From contig LUJS01000006.1 in assembly GCA_001689495.1 (NCBI GenBank), forward strand, positions 1 through 48,709: a stretch of 48,709 nucleotides of DNA. Reading direction: 5' to 3'. Position 1 is the first letter of the stretch; each line of letters starts with the position of its first letter. Under the pieces are notes generated by a model, which saw only the letters and a program-made list of their open reading frames with translations, made no database searches and was not told the origin of the DNA. Position numbers and translations under genes: made by a program. Of this stretch, positions 1 to 8,622 are shown one piece after another. Source of the DNA: Bacteroidales bacterium M8 (GTDB lineage Bacteria > Bacteroidota > Bacteroidia > Bacteroidales > Muribaculaceae).

Positions 1-70
1 CTGCCCACCGTGAAAATCCGCTGACCCCAAAAGACTGTCAGTAGGCGTAAGTAATATACTGATAGTCAAT

Positions 71-106
71 AAAATAAATGTGTGCTCCGAGGTTAATCGG
101 AGCACA
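71..106 (-). terminator. Terminator of tRNA-Cys
   Basis: Perfect 10-bp inverted repeat (81-90 with 97-106, six-base loop). On the minus strand it lies just past the tRNA CCA end and is followed by a T-rich run down to about 71. It reads as an intrinsic terminator for the tRNA. Confidence 0.75.
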
Positions 107-107
107 C

Positions 108-181
108 TGGAGGTTCCTAGCAGAATCGAACTGCTGTAAACGGTTTTGCAGACCGGCGCCTAACCACTCGGCCAAGGAACC
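108..181 (-). tRNA. tRNA-Cys (anticodon GCA)
   Basis: The minus strand folds as a complete cloverleaf. The acceptor arm GGTTCCT (from 181) pairs with AGGAACC, the anticodon loop contains GCA, the T-loop is TTCGATT, the discriminator is T at 111, and CCA is encoded at 110-108. A promoter lies upstream and a hairpin terminator downstream, so it appears to be a single-gene transcript. Confidence 0.95.
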
Positions 182-213
182 ATTTTTGCGGTGACCTTTT
201 CGGTTTTGCGATG

Positions 214-245
214 CAAAGGTAGGGAGTTTTTTTGGATTGTGCAAG
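214..245 (-). promoter_or_regulatory. Promoter of tRNA-Cys
   Basis: On the minus strand TACCTTTG (214-221) matches the Bacteroidetes -7 element TAnnTTTG. CTTG (242-245) sits 20 bases further upstream as the -33 element. This places the start a few bases before the mature tRNA. Confidence 0.6.
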
Positions 246-288
246 AGTTTGCAGCATTTTTTTTGAAATTTGTCCCGACAAGGCAGTT

Positions 289-323
289 TTTGTGGGGAGT
301 CACGCAGAAATTTCATACCTTTG
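289..323 (+). promoter_or_regulatory. Promoter of the rluA-gls-galE operon
   Basis: TACCTTTG at 316-323 matches TAnnTTTG exactly. A TTTG lies at 289-292, with a 23-base spacer that is longer than usual. The predicted start falls about at the ATG at 329, so the message would have almost no leader. Confidence 0.55.
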
Positions 324-328
324 CACAC

Positions 329-1042
329 ATGAATGAGATCAAGGTCGTCTACGAAGACAATCACATTATAATCATAGACAAACTGCCCGGCCAGATAGTG
401 CAGGGAGACAAGACGGGCGACACGCCCCTGTCCGAACTTGTCAAGGAATGGATAAAGGAGAAATACTCCAAGCCCGGCAACGTGTTCTGCGGAGTCACGC
501 ACCGTCTTGACCGTCCGGTAGGCGGCCTCGTGGTCTTTGCCAAGACATCCAAGGCCCTGACGAGGATGAACGAGATGTTTCGCACCGGCAAGGTTTCGAA
601 AAAATATCTTGCCCTCTCGCGCAACCGTCCGCCCAAGGATGCCGATCGCCTGACAGGTTATATCACCTCGACCGAACGCAACAACAAGAGCTATGTCTCG
701 GCCACGCCAAAGGCCGGAGCAAAAGAGGCGGCCCTCTCATACCGCTATCTGGGGTCGTCGGACCGCTACCATCTCATAGAGGTGGAGCTCGAGACCGGCC
801 GCAAGCATCAGATAAGGGTGCAGCTGTCATCGGTCGGCTGCCCCATCAAGGGCGATCTGAAGTATGGCGACAAGCGTAGCAATCCCGACGGGTCAATCTC
901 GCTGCGCGCACACCGAATAACCTTTGTCCACCCCGTGTCGGGAAACCTGATAGACGTGACGGCACCACTGCCAGACGATCCGCTGTGGCAGGCTTTTGCC
1001 GAGACCGTGGCACAAAACGACAACCGTGATGACAAGGATTGA
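329..1042 (+). CDS. RluA-family RNA pseudouridine synthase
   Basis: A 237-residue protein that should convert specific uridines in rRNA or tRNA to pseudouridine in the cytoplasm. The family signature is HRLDRPVGGL around residue 59, with D61 as the catalytic Asp; the canonical form is HRLDxxTSGL. The conserved GRKHQIRVQL segment follows near the C-terminus. No N-terminal S4 domain is visible, so it is a short RluA-type enzyme and the exact target base cannot be assigned. An upstream in-frame start at 191 exists, but it would run back through the promoter, and 329 begins with the family-typical N-terminus. It is the first gene of an eight-gene plus-strand operon, and its last 14 bases overlap glsA. 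Confidence 0.9.
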   Translation: MNEIKVVYEDNHIIIIDKLPGQIVQGDKTGDTPLSELVKEWIKEKYSKPGNVFCGVTHRLDRPVGGLVVFAKTSKALTRMNEMFRTGKVSKKYLALSRNRPPKDADRLTGYITSTERNNKSYVSATPKAGAKEAALSYRYLGSSDRYHLIEVELETGRKHQIRVQLSSVGCPIKGDLKYGDKRSNPDGSISLRAHRITFVHPVSGNLIDVTAPLPDDPLWQAFAETVAQNDNRDDKD

Positions 1043-1841
1043 TGTCGGCGAGGTGCTGAGACAGCGCGCACCGGGCGTGGCCCGCGTGATGCCGGGATTT
1101 GCCGTGCGATGGCTCGAGAGATTCATCTGTCAGGACGGGCTCAACATGCTGCTCGAGAAGGGTGACGGCCTTGAGGGAGCGCCGTTTGCCGACTCGGTGC
1201 TCGAGAATCTATCCATCACATACGACATCCGGGGCGACTTCGATGCCTCGGACAGACGTGTCATCTTCGCATCCAACCACCCGCTGGGCGGACTCGACGG
1301 ACTCGTGCTCTGTTCGGCCGTCAACCGTTTGTACGGGTCGGGCGAGATGAAATTCGTAGTCAACGACCTGCTGGCCGCCGTCGAGCCGCTGAGGTGCGTG
1401 TTTCTGGGCGTCAACAAGCACGGCGCTCAGTCGCGCGAGGCCGCCGATGCCATTGACAAGGCTTTTGAGGCGGACATGCCGATAGTGATGTTTCCGGCCG
1501 GACTGTGCTCGCGCATGGGTGCTGACGGCAAGGTGAAAGACCTGAGCTGGAACAAAATGATAGTCAACAAAGCGATTTCTTCGCACCGCAACATAATTCC
1601 CGTGCATTTTAGTGGCGAAAATTCAAGGTTTTTTTATAAATTTGCACGTCTAAGAACGCGACTCGGCCTTAAGTTCAATCTCGAGATGACGAGGCTGCCC
1701 AAAGAGTTGTTTTATAACAGCGGTTCACACTTCACCGTGTCACTGGGGAGTCCCGTCGCATGGCAGACACTGAAGGGTGGCCGCGAAGCGCTCGCACAAG
1801 CCGCTGCACTGCGGGAAATAACTTATCAACTCAACGGCTAA
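1029..1841 (+). CDS. glsA: Glycine-lipid O-acyltransferase GlsA (PlsC/OlsA-like)
   Basis: A 270-residue lysophospholipid-acyltransferase-like protein. The acyltransferase motif NHPLGGLD lies at residues 83-90, a variant of the PlsC NHx4D box that is one residue longer. A second motif, FPAG, lies near residue 158. In Bacteroides thetaiotaomicron an OlsA-like protein (GlsA) is encoded next to an OlsB-like N-acyltransferase (GlsB), and together they make glycine lipids: GlsB acylates the amine of glycine and GlsA adds the second fatty acid to the hydroxyl. The same pair is adjacent here, which is the main reason for this name over generic 1-acylglycerol-3-phosphate acyltransferase. The ATG at 1029 was chosen; it overlaps the rluA-like stop, and glsB begins at the next base after its own stop. 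Confidence 0.8.
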   Translation: MTRIDVGEVLRQRAPGVARVMPGFAVRWLERFICQDGLNMLLEKGDGLEGAPFADSVLENLSITYDIRGDFDASDRRVIFASNHPLGGLDGLVLCSAVNRLYGSGEMKFVVNDLLAAVEPLRCVFLGVNKHGAQSREAADAIDKAFEADMPIVMFPAGLCSRMGADGKVKDLSWNKMIVNKAISSHRNIIPVHFSGENSRFFYKFARLRTRLGLKFNLEMTRLPKELFYNSGSHFTVSLGSPVAWQTLKGGREALAQAAALREITYQLNG

Positions 1842-2816
1842 ATGCCACAACACATGACACAACAGATCATCGATCCCATAGACCCTGCACTGATCAGCGC
1901 CGAGCTCACGCCCGACCGTCTGCTCAGACACACGAACAAGGGGGGCAACCTTATCTATGTCATTGACGCGCATAGTTGCCCGGCGACAATGCGCGAGATA
2001 GGCAGGCTTAGGGAAGAGTCTTTCCGTGCTGCCGGCGGTGGCACGGGCAAGGAGGTGGACATCGACGAGTTCGACCTCATGGATCCGCCATGCCGTCAAC
2101 TGATCGTATATGACCCGGAGGCGCGGATGATACTGGGCGGATACCGGTTCATCACGGGCCGCGACATCAGGCTCAAGCCCGACGGGTCGCCTCGCATAGC
2201 CACGGGACACATGTTCGGTTTCTCGCCGCGGTTCATCAGCGACTATCTCCCCTATACCATCGAGTTGGGGCGGTCGTTCGTCAGGCTGCAATATCAGTCA
2301 TCGCAGGCGGGAGCCAAGGCAATCTTCGCGCTCGACAACCTCTGGGACGGCCTCGGCGCCCTCACGGTGATATATCCCGAGGTCAAGTATCTGTTCGGCA
2401 AGATGACTATGTATCCCGGCTATGACCGCGGATGCCGCGACATGCTGCTCCATTTCCTGCACAAATACTTCCCCGACCCCGACAACCTCGTGGTGGCGTT
2501 CAACCCCATCGACACCAACTGCGACACGCCCGAGATGAACGAACTGTTCAACGGCAACTCGTTCAAGGAGGATTACCGCATACTCAACCACGCAATACGC
2601 GACGCCGGCTTCAACATTCCGCCGCTCGTCAACTCCTACATGGGTCTCTCGCCCACCATGCGCATGTTCGGCACCGCCATTAACGACGAGTTCGGAGATG
2701 TCGAGGAGACAGGCATATTCATAACCATCTCCGATATATTCGAGGAGAAAAAACGCAGGCACATAGGCACCTATGACCCGCAGGAAACACTATCACGACC
2801 AAACGACCAACACTAA
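1842..2816 (+). CDS. glsB: Glycine-lipid N-acyltransferase GlsB (OlsB/hemolysin-type GNAT)
   Basis: A 324-residue acyl-transferring GNAT of the OlsB/hemolysin family. Known relatives transfer a 3-hydroxy fatty acid from acyl-ACP to an amino acid amine; the Bacteroides homologue acts on glycine and makes the lyso-glycine lipid used by GlsA. Visible conserved segments are the early LREESFRAAGGGTGKE block, the acceptor region QLIVYDPEARMILGGYR, and the later IELGRSFVRLQYQ strand-helix. Its ATG directly follows the glsA TAA, so the two are co-expressed. A second in-frame ATG four codons in is also possible. Substrate assignment rests on family and gene pairing, not on residues. Confidence 0.8.
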   Translation: MPQHMTQQIIDPIDPALISAELTPDRLLRHTNKGGNLIYVIDAHSCPATMREIGRLREESFRAAGGGTGKEVDIDEFDLMDPPCRQLIVYDPEARMILGGYRFITGRDIRLKPDGSPRIATGHMFGFSPRFISDYLPYTIELGRSFVRLQYQSSQAGAKAIFALDNLWDGLGALTVIYPEVKYLFGKMTMYPGYDRGCRDMLLHFLHKYFPDPDNLVVAFNPIDTNCDTPEMNELFNGNSFKEDYRILNHAIRDAGFNIPPLVNSYMGLSPTMRMFGTAINDEFGDVEETGIFITISDIFEEKKRRHIGTYDPQETLSRPNDQH

Positions 2817-2829
2817 CTGAACATATTTT

Positions 2830-3864
2830 ATGAAAGAACGCATTCTCGTCACCGGCGGCACGGGCTATATCGGCTCACACACCGTCGTTGAGCTCCAGCA
2901 GGCAGGCTATGACGTTGTGATCATCGACAACCTCTCCAACTCGAGCGCCGATGTCGTCGACGGCATCGAGCGCATCACAGGGATCCGCCCCGCATTCGTC
3001 GAAGGTGACTGCACCGACATTGATACTCTCAAGAAGCTCTTCAGCGACTATCCCGACATCAAGGGCATCATCAATTTCGCCGCTTCGAAAGCTGTCGGCG
3101 AAAGCGTGAAGAAGCCCATACTCTATTACCGCAACAACCTCAACACCCTGCTCAACCTGCTTGACCTCATGGGCCCGAACGGAGTCAAGGGCATCGTATT
3201 CTCGTCGTCCTGCACCGTCTATGGCGAGCCCGACGAGAACCCCGTCACCGAGGCCGCTCCCATCAAGAAGGCCACCTCGCCCTATGGCAACACCAAGCAG
3301 ATCTCGGAGGAGATAATCACCGACGTCATCAACGCCGGCGCGCCATTCAAGAGCGTGATACTCCGCTACTTCAACCCAGTCGGCGCACATCCGTCTGCCG
3401 AGATTGGCGAGCTCCCCAACGGCGTTCCCCAGAACCTTATTCCCTATCTCACCCAGACCGCCATCGGCATCCGCAAGGAGCTGAGCGTTTTCGGCGACGA
3501 CTATAACACTCCCGACGGATCGTGCATCCGCGACTACATCAACGTGGTCGATCTGGCCAAGGCCCATGTCATCGCCGTGCAGCGCATGCTCGAGGACAAG
3601 AGCGACGATAAGATCGAGATCTTCAACCTCGGAACAGGCAACGGCGTCTCGGTGCTCGAGCTCATCAATACATTCGAGGAAGCCACCGGCGTGAAGGTGC
3701 CCCACAAGATCGTAGGCCGCCGCGAGGGCGACATCGAGAAGGTATGGGCCAATCCCGCATACGCCAACGAAGTGCTGGGCTGGAAGGCCGACACTCCTCT
3801 GGCCGACACCCTCCGCTCGGCTTGGGCATGGCAGCTCCGCCTCCGCGACCGCGGCGTGATGTAA
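2830..3864 (+). CDS. galE: UDP-glucose 4-epimerase GalE
   Basis: A 344-residue extended short-chain dehydrogenase that interconverts UDP-glucose and UDP-galactose with tightly bound NAD. The Rossmann motif GGTGYIG is at residues 9-15, the SSSCTVYG strand at 125-132, and the catalytic pair Y152/K156 in YGNTK. The C-terminal sugar-binding half is full length. It starts 13 bases after glsB in the same operon. The product could feed galactose into surface polysaccharide or Leloir metabolism. Action on UDP-GlcNAc cannot be excluded by eye. Confidence 0.93.
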   Translation: MKERILVTGGTGYIGSHTVVELQQAGYDVVIIDNLSNSSADVVDGIERITGIRPAFVEGDCTDIDTLKKLFSDYPDIKGIINFAASKAVGESVKKPILYYRNNLNTLLNLLDLMGPNGVKGIVFSSSCTVYGEPDENPVTEAAPIKKATSPYGNTKQISEEIITDVINAGAPFKSVILRYFNPVGAHPSAEIGELPNGVPQNLIPYLTQTAIGIRKELSVFGDDYNTPDGSCIRDYINVVDLAKAHVIAVQRMLEDKSDDKIEIFNLGTGNGVSVLELINTFEEATGVKVPHKIVGRREGDIEKVWANPAYANEVLGWKADTPLADTLRSAWAWQLRLRDRGVM

Positions 3865-3890
3865 TCCACCCCCTCCCCTCACGTTAGACA

Positions 3891-4664
3891 ATGACAGACA
3901 ACGAACTTAAAGAACTCCTTGATGCAGAGGCGGCGAGAATCAACTCGCCGTCTTTTGCAGAGGAGGATCCCGTACAGTTTCCCCGCCTGTACGACCGCCT
4001 CGAGGACATCGAGATAGCCTCGCTGCTGGCCTCGTCGATAGCGTGGGGCAATCGCCGCATGATATGCCGCGACGCTTCGAGGCTGATGTCGCTGATGGAC
4101 CATCAGCCATATAACTATGTGATGGACGAGGGATATGAGGACCTCGAGGACGACGACAACATACACCGCACGTTCTTCAACCGCCACCTCAAGTATTACT
4201 GCCGTGGCCTCCGGGCCATATATGCCCGACACGGCTCCCTGCTGGGGATGGCGAGAGACCTCGACATCGCGTCATCCGAAGTCCCGGCTTGGGAACTTGC
4301 GGGCGGCATCAACCGCTATCTGGCCGAGGCCAACGCTCCGGCCACGGATGCTACCGCGGCATCGCGGTGCCTGCCCCAGAACCTCAGGACGACTGCGCTC
4401 AAGCGCCTCAACATGGCACTGAGATGGCTGGTGCGCAACGACGGCATCGTCGACCTCGGCGTGTGGGACTGCATCACGCCCGCGCAACTATACATACCCC
4501 TTGACGTGCATGTCGGCGAGACATCGCGCGAGCTCGGCCTGCTCGACCGCAAGGCGGCAGACCGTCGCGCCGTCATCGAGCTGACCGAAAAACTAAGACG
4601 TTTCAATCCCGAAGACCCCACCCTATATGATTTCGCACTGTTCGGAATCGGCATGAAGCTATGA
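3891..4664 (+). CDS. TIGR02757 (DUF2400) family protein
   Basis: A 257-residue soluble protein recognised by the conserved run around LRWLVRNDGIVDLGVW, followed by IPLDVHVG and a C-terminal block ending in FGIGMK. These are hallmarks of the TIGR02757/DUF2400 family, common in Bacteroidetes and without an established function that I know of. There is no signal peptide or membrane segment. It lies 26 bases after galE. Its stop overlaps the start of the B3/4 gene as ATGA, so the two are probably translationally coupled. Confidence 0.85.
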   Translation: MTDNELKELLDAEAARINSPSFAEEDPVQFPRLYDRLEDIEIASLLASSIAWGNRRMICRDASRLMSLMDHQPYNYVMDEGYEDLEDDDNIHRTFFNRHLKYYCRGLRAIYARHGSLLGMARDLDIASSEVPAWELAGGINRYLAEANAPATDATAASRCLPQNLRTTALKRLNMALRWLVRNDGIVDLGVWDCITPAQLYIPLDVHVGETSRELGLLDRKAADRRAVIELTEKLRRFNPEDPTLYDFALFGIGMKL

Positions 4665-5326
4665 ATATCCTGTTTGACGATTCAATCCGCGCGGTGGCGC
4701 CCGGCCTCCGCGTCATCGCCATCGAGGCCGATGTCGAGAACACGCCGACCTCGCCCGAGCTCTGGGCAATGATAGAGCGGGCGGCCGGCGACATCGCCGC
4801 CATCACCGAGCTATCGGATGTCAACAAGAGGCCCGGCATCTCGGCGACACGCAAGGCATACAAGGCCCTCGGCAAGGAGCCCAACCGCTATCGCCCGTCG
4901 TCCGAGGCCCTGACACGCCGCGTGGTCAAGGGCATGGGGCTCTATCGCATCGACACTCTTGTCGACCTGATAAACCTCATCTCGCTGCAGAGCGGATACT
5001 CGATAGGTGGATTCGACCTCGACAAGATAGAGGGCGACACGCTCACGCTTGGCGTTGGCCGCGAGGGTGAACCGTTCGAGGCCATAGGCCGCGGCGAGCT
5101 CAACATAGCCTGCATGCCCGTCTATCGCGACAATGTCGGTGGAATAGGAACACCGACCAGCGACAACGAGCGCACCAAACTCGACCTCTCGACCAAGCAA
5201 CTGCTGATGTGCGTCAACGTATATGGCGAGGATATGGCCATCGAGGACACCGTGTCGCTGACCGTCGGCCTGCTCGAGCATTTTGCCTCGGCCACTAATG
5301 TCAGAATCAATTACTTCAGACCATGA
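4661..5326 (+). CDS. B3/4 domain-containing protein
   Basis: A 221-residue stand-alone version of the B3/4 domain, the editing domain found inside the beta chain of phenylalanyl-tRNA synthetase. Recognisable features are the SATRKAYKALGKEPNRYRPSSEAL-type stretch, the following VDLINLISLQSGYSIGGFDLD block, and the C-terminal sheet. Stand-alone B3/4 proteins are suspected to act on mischarged tRNA or amino acids, but this is not settled. It overlaps the upstream TIGR02757 gene and the downstream Sua5-like gene, both as ATGA. The neighbouring Sua5-like gene also suggests a tRNA-related role. Confidence 0.85.
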   Translation: MNILFDDSIRAVAPGLRVIAIEADVENTPTSPELWAMIERAAGDIAAITELSDVNKRPGISATRKAYKALGKEPNRYRPSSEALTRRVVKGMGLYRIDTLVDLINLISLQSGYSIGGFDLDKIEGDTLTLGVGREGEPFEAIGRGELNIACMPVYRDNVGGIGTPTSDNERTKLDLSTKQLLMCVNVYGEDMAIEDTVSLTVGLLEHFASATNVRINYFRP

Positions 5327-5892
5327 AAAACATCCGCATGTATCCCACGAGCCTCAACGACAAGTATCTCGACGAGGCCGTGGAACTGATGAAAGAGGGT
5401 GGCATCATAATCTACCCGACCGATACGCTCTATGCGCTGGGCTGTGACGCGCTCAACAACCGCGCCATCGAGTCGCTGTGCAAGATCAAAGGGATTGACC
5501 CGCGTAAGCACACGCTGTCTGTAGTATGCTCCGACCTGTCGATGGCCAGCGAGTATGCAAGGATAGACAACGAGGCGTTCAGGATTCTCAGGCGTAACCT
5601 GCCGGGCCCGTTCACGTTCATTCTCCCCGCGGCCACGACTCTGCCCAAGATCTTCAAGGGTCGCCGCACTGTCGGCATAAGAATACCCGACAACAGCATC
5701 GCCAAAGCCATAGCCGAGAGACTTGGACACCCCATGCTGTCGACCTCGATTGTCGAAGGCGCTGATTATGAGCACATAGCAAACCTCATGATTGACGGCG
5801 GAGAGACCGACGGCATTCCCTCGGCAATCGTCGACATAACGGACAGCCGATCGCCCGAAATAGTACGTGAAGGAAAGATGGACCTGAAATGA
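5323..5892 (+). CDS. Sua5/YciO/YrdC-family protein (threonylcarbamoyl-AMP synthase-like)
   Basis: A 189-residue YrdC-fold protein. The substrate-binding opening PTDTLYALGCD lies near residue 31, KIKGIDPRKHTLSVVC around 53-68, and GRRTVGIRIPDN near 115. TsaC/Sua5 enzymes condense threonine, bicarbonate and ATP into threonylcarbamoyl-AMP for t6A modification of tRNAs. YciO relatives share the fold, and their role is less certain. The short length without the C-terminal Sua5 domain fits TsaC or YciO. It overlaps both neighbours by four bases. Confidence 0.87.
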   Translation: MKNIRMYPTSLNDKYLDEAVELMKEGGIIIYPTDTLYALGCDALNNRAIESLCKIKGIDPRKHTLSVVCSDLSMASEYARIDNEAFRILRRNLPGPFTFILPAATTLPKIFKGRRTVGIRIPDNSIAKAIAERLGHPMLSTSIVEGADYEHIANLMIDGGETDGIPSAIVDITDSRSPEIVREGKMDLK

Positions 5893-6821
5893 GAGCAGAA
5901 AGGATAACCCCGGTGGAATATGCCGACATATTTCCGGCCCCCTCTCACGTCTATAACTCGGTGGCTTTCAACGAACTCAACAGGCACAAGTGCGATGACG
6001 TGCACTATGTGGTATTGCGCGACGACAAGGAGCGAGTGAGATTCGGCATAATACTTGGTGAGAAAGGCCCCGTACTCAAGTCTCCATTCTCTGCCCCGTT
6101 CGGTGGCATGGAGGCAAACGGTCCACAGAAAGTAGGACAATATGTCGAGGCAATAAAGGCCCTCAAGGAGTATTCCGACAAGGAAATCAGAATCACATTG
6201 CCGCCCGCCATATACGACAGATTGTCAAACTTTGCCAAACAAGAGTTGGCCGCTTTGACAAACTGCGGGAAGATTGCTTACTGTGACTATAATTTTCACC
6301 TTCCTTTATCAATCATCAATGATTCGTATCTGAGTTCAGTACCGCGCAAAGTACGTCAGTCCATAAATGCATCATTCAGGTCAGGGCTGACTTTTGAGCA
6401 CCCTGAAGCATTCTCTAAAGAGATTTTCTTGGAGATATACAATATCATACTCCGGAACCATAACGAACTTGACCATCCATATCACATGTCAGCCGAGGAT
6501 TTTATCAATACCATGCCGATAGTTGATATGGATTTCTTCATAGTACGAAAAGAGGGCAAGGGCATTGCATCAGCCATAGTTTATTTCCCGTCAGAGAAAA
6601 TTGCCCAGCCCACAGGATGGGGTGATTTGCCTCAATACAGGCATCTCAATCCCATGAACTTCATAGCCTATAATATTTTCAGGCATTATGCCGATAACGC
6701 CAAGGCCGACATATTCGATCTCGGGCCGTCGTCGTCTGACGGAATACCATCCGTAGGTCTGTGTGATTTCAAAGAAGGCCTCGGGTGCACGGTCACACCA
6801 AAGGCCTCGATAATACTTTGA
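5889..6821 (+). CDS. GNAT/FemAB-like acyltransferase, substrate unknown
   Basis: A 310-residue protein with the layout of GNAT-superfamily FemAB-like proteins. It has an N-terminal half ending near PPAIYDRL, then a second GNAT-like half with NFHLPL, SVPRKVRQSINAS and the central strand FFIVRKEGKGIASAIVYF. The closing FDLGPSSSDGIPSVGLCDFKEG resembles FemAB-like proteins that aminoacylate or acylate cell-surface precursors. No signal peptide is seen. It is the last gene of the operon. From about 6250 the gene is more AT-rich than its neighbours. Fifteen bases separate it from convergent rmuC, with no terminator hairpin visible. The acceptor cannot be inferred. Confidence 0.65.
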   Translation: MRAERITPVEYADIFPAPSHVYNSVAFNELNRHKCDDVHYVVLRDDKERVRFGIILGEKGPVLKSPFSAPFGGMEANGPQKVGQYVEAIKALKEYSDKEIRITLPPAIYDRLSNFAKQELAALTNCGKIAYCDYNFHLPLSIINDSYLSSVPRKVRQSINASFRSGLTFEHPEAFSKEIFLEIYNIILRNHNELDHPYHMSAEDFINTMPIVDMDFFIVRKEGKGIASAIVYFPSEKIAQPTGWGDLPQYRHLNPMNFIAYNIFRHYADNAKADIFDLGPSSSDGIPSVGLCDFKEGLGCTVTPKASIIL

Positions 6822-6836
6822 TTCAATAGATTCAGG

Positions 6837-8180
6837 TCATTCCTCGTCATTGGCTTCCTTGAGCTGTTTGGACGCCTTGATGCCGAGTTCCTTCAATGCC
6901 ATGGCACGGCTGCGAAGCGAGCCCTTGCCATTGAGCTTTATCATCGCATCGGCGTGCGCCTTGCGGGCCGAGACGAGGGCCTTGTCTATCTTCTCCATCT
7001 CGGTGACGAAATCGACAAACTTGTCATACATCTTTCCGGCATCCTCGGCAATCTTGATGGCGTTCTTTGTCACCTTGTCGCGGCTCCAAAGCTGGGCAAT
7101 TAACCTCAGTCCCGAGACCAGATGCGTCGGCGAGACTATCAGGACATTGCGGTCGTAGGCATATTGCCACAGCGATCCGTCAAGCCTCATGGCGGCCATA
7201 TAGGCGGGCTCGTTGGGGATGAACATCATAACGAAATCGAGCTGGTCCGAGCCGATGAAATCCTGATATTTCTTCTTGGACAGTTTGTCGACGTGGCTCT
7301 TGACAGACAATACATGGCGGTCGCCCGAGCTCTTGCGGACTGCGGGATCGTCGGTGTTGACATATTCAAGAAACGCCTTTAGCGAAACCTTCGAGTCGAT
7401 GATGACACACCTTCCGTCGGGATACTTGACCACGACATCGGGCCTGAGCGCACCGCCATCCTCCTTGAGCATCGTATTGCCATCCATGTCGACGGTCGAC
7501 TGGACGAAATACTCCTCACCCTTGATGAGTCCGCTTTTTTCGAGGATTGATTCAAGCACCATTTCACCCCAGTCGCCCTGAACGGAGTTGTTTCCCTTGA
7601 GCGCCTGTGTCAGCTCGCGGGCCTCGCGCGAAATCGTATCGTTGACATTTACAAGACTCGCTATCGCCTTCTCGAGCGAGAATCTCTCGCGGGCTTCCGA
7701 CGAATATGCGTCCGTCACGGACTTGCGGAAATCGGCGATATTGTCCTTGAGCGGCGAGAGAATCTGCGACAGACGCTCCTCGCTCTGCGCCTTGAAATCG
7801 GCAGAGTTGCGGTTGAGTATCTCGGTGGCCAGATTGGAGAACTGCGACCTGAGCATCTCCTCGTTGCGCGCCCTCTCGTCCTCGACATGCGACAGCGTAG
7901 CCGCGAGGGCTCCCCTCTCGCGCTCTGACTCCATCAGTGCCTGACGGGTCTTCTCGAGTTCCTTAGAGTTAGTGTCGATGGTCTGTCTGAGTGATTCAGC
8001 CTCGCGTGTCGATGCCGCAAGGTCGGCCTTGACGGCCGTGAGTTCACTGTTATGCTCTATCACGGACTCGAGGCGCGCTTTCTCGCCAAGACTGACTGCC
8101 GATTTGAGCCTGTAGGAATAGACAAGTGCTGCCACCGCTATCGCGGCAAGCAGCACACAGACAATAGTCAATACTGTCAC
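6837..8180 (-). CDS. rmuC: DNA recombination protein RmuC
   Basis: A 447-residue RmuC homologue. Residues about 4-22 form one membrane segment. A long coiled coil follows to about residue 200, and then the RmuC nuclease-like domain with GNNSVQGDWGEMVLE, RPDVVVKYPDGRCVIIDSK and FIPNEPAY. In E. coli RmuC suppresses inversions at inverted repeats; the family core resembles restriction-endonuclease folds. The DSK acid-lysine element typical of such nucleases is present in IIDSKVSLKAF. It may form an operon with the small ORF ending 8 bases upstream. Its 3' end faces the GNAT-like gene. Confidence 0.93.
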   Translation of the reverse strand: MTVLTIVCVLLAAIAVAALVYSYRLKSAVSLGEKARLESVIEHNSELTAVKADLAASTREAESLRQTIDTNSKELEKTRQALMESERERGALAATLSHVEDERARNEEMLRSQFSNLATEILNRNSADFKAQSEERLSQILSPLKDNIADFRKSVTDAYSSEARERFSLEKAIASLVNVNDTISREARELTQALKGNNSVQGDWGEMVLESILEKSGLIKGEEYFVQSTVDMDGNTMLKEDGGALRPDVVVKYPDGRCVIIDSKVSLKAFLEYVNTDDPAVRKSSGDRHVLSVKSHVDKLSKKKYQDFIGSDQLDFVMMFIPNEPAYMAAMRLDGSLWQYAYDRNVLIVSPTHLVSGLRLIAQLWSRDKVTKNAIKIAEDAGKMYDKFVDFVTEMEKIDKALVSARKAHADAMIKLNGKGSLRSRAMALKELGIKASKQLKEANDEE

Positions 8181-8188
8181 TTCAGTTC

Positions 8189-8353
8189 TCAGTTAAGGAT
8201 AATGCCGCCGACGGGGATTGTATTATTGAGACAAGTATAGGCGCGTGCCACCTGACGGATGCGCTCTATGGTGATGCGGGCGGGAGAATACATTTTGGTC
8301 ATCGTATCCTTTTCTTGAACTGATGTTTGGGTAGGAGTAGAAATTTTTGTCAT
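8189..8353 (-). CDS. Possible small protein upstream of rmuC
   Basis: An open frame of 54 codons (or 37 from the ATG ending at 8302) that ends 8 bases before the rmuC start. The C-terminal part, beginning MYSPARITIERIRQVARAY, is a basic amphipathic helix. The shorter start is preceded by AAAAGGAT-like sequence. I do not recognise a family. It lies downstream of the tRNA-His terminator, so it would need its own promoter, and none matching TAnnTTTG is evident. It is listed because the frame and spacing fit an operon with rmuC, but it may not be real. Confidence 0.3.
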   Translation of the reverse strand: MTKISTPTQTSVQEKDTMTKMYSPARITIERIRQVARAYTCLNNTIPVGGIILN

Positions 8354-8463
8354 AGGCAGACAATGTCGGTTAATGTTGATGAATGTGGGATGAACAATGA
8401 GGCGTGGTAGTGATGGCGCTTCGACTATATAACGACTTTTGGTGTGCCTATATTGCGGCATCA

Positions 8464-8499
8464 TAAAAAAATAATGACGGCTTTCACAAGTCGTCATTA
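8464..8499 (-). terminator. Terminator of tRNA-His
   Basis: On the minus strand a 12-pair stem (8472-8483 with 8488-8499, one G-T pair) is followed directly by seven Ts (8471-8465). It lies about 30 bases after the tRNA 3' end. This is a strong intrinsic terminator. Confidence 0.85.
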
Positions 8500-8527
8500 C
8501 CTGAACAAAATTCTTATTGTCTTTCGG

Positions 8528-8601
<74 letters not shown>

Positions 8602-8622
8602 ATCTTTCTTGGTTTTGCGCTG

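Noticed and set aside
1..44. A possible 3' end of a gene at the left edge (frames ending at 24 or 44).
   Set aside because: Two frames are equally possible and too short to identify.
2875..3891. A 338-codon minus-strand frame opposite galE.
   Set aside because: Antisense shadow. galE motifs are complete on the plus strand and no promoter or start context supports the other strand.
329..6821. The pseudouridine synthase and neighbours as a modification-based defence island.
   Set aside because: All are common housekeeping families with composition like the core genome. No nuclease, methylase or mobile marker is present.
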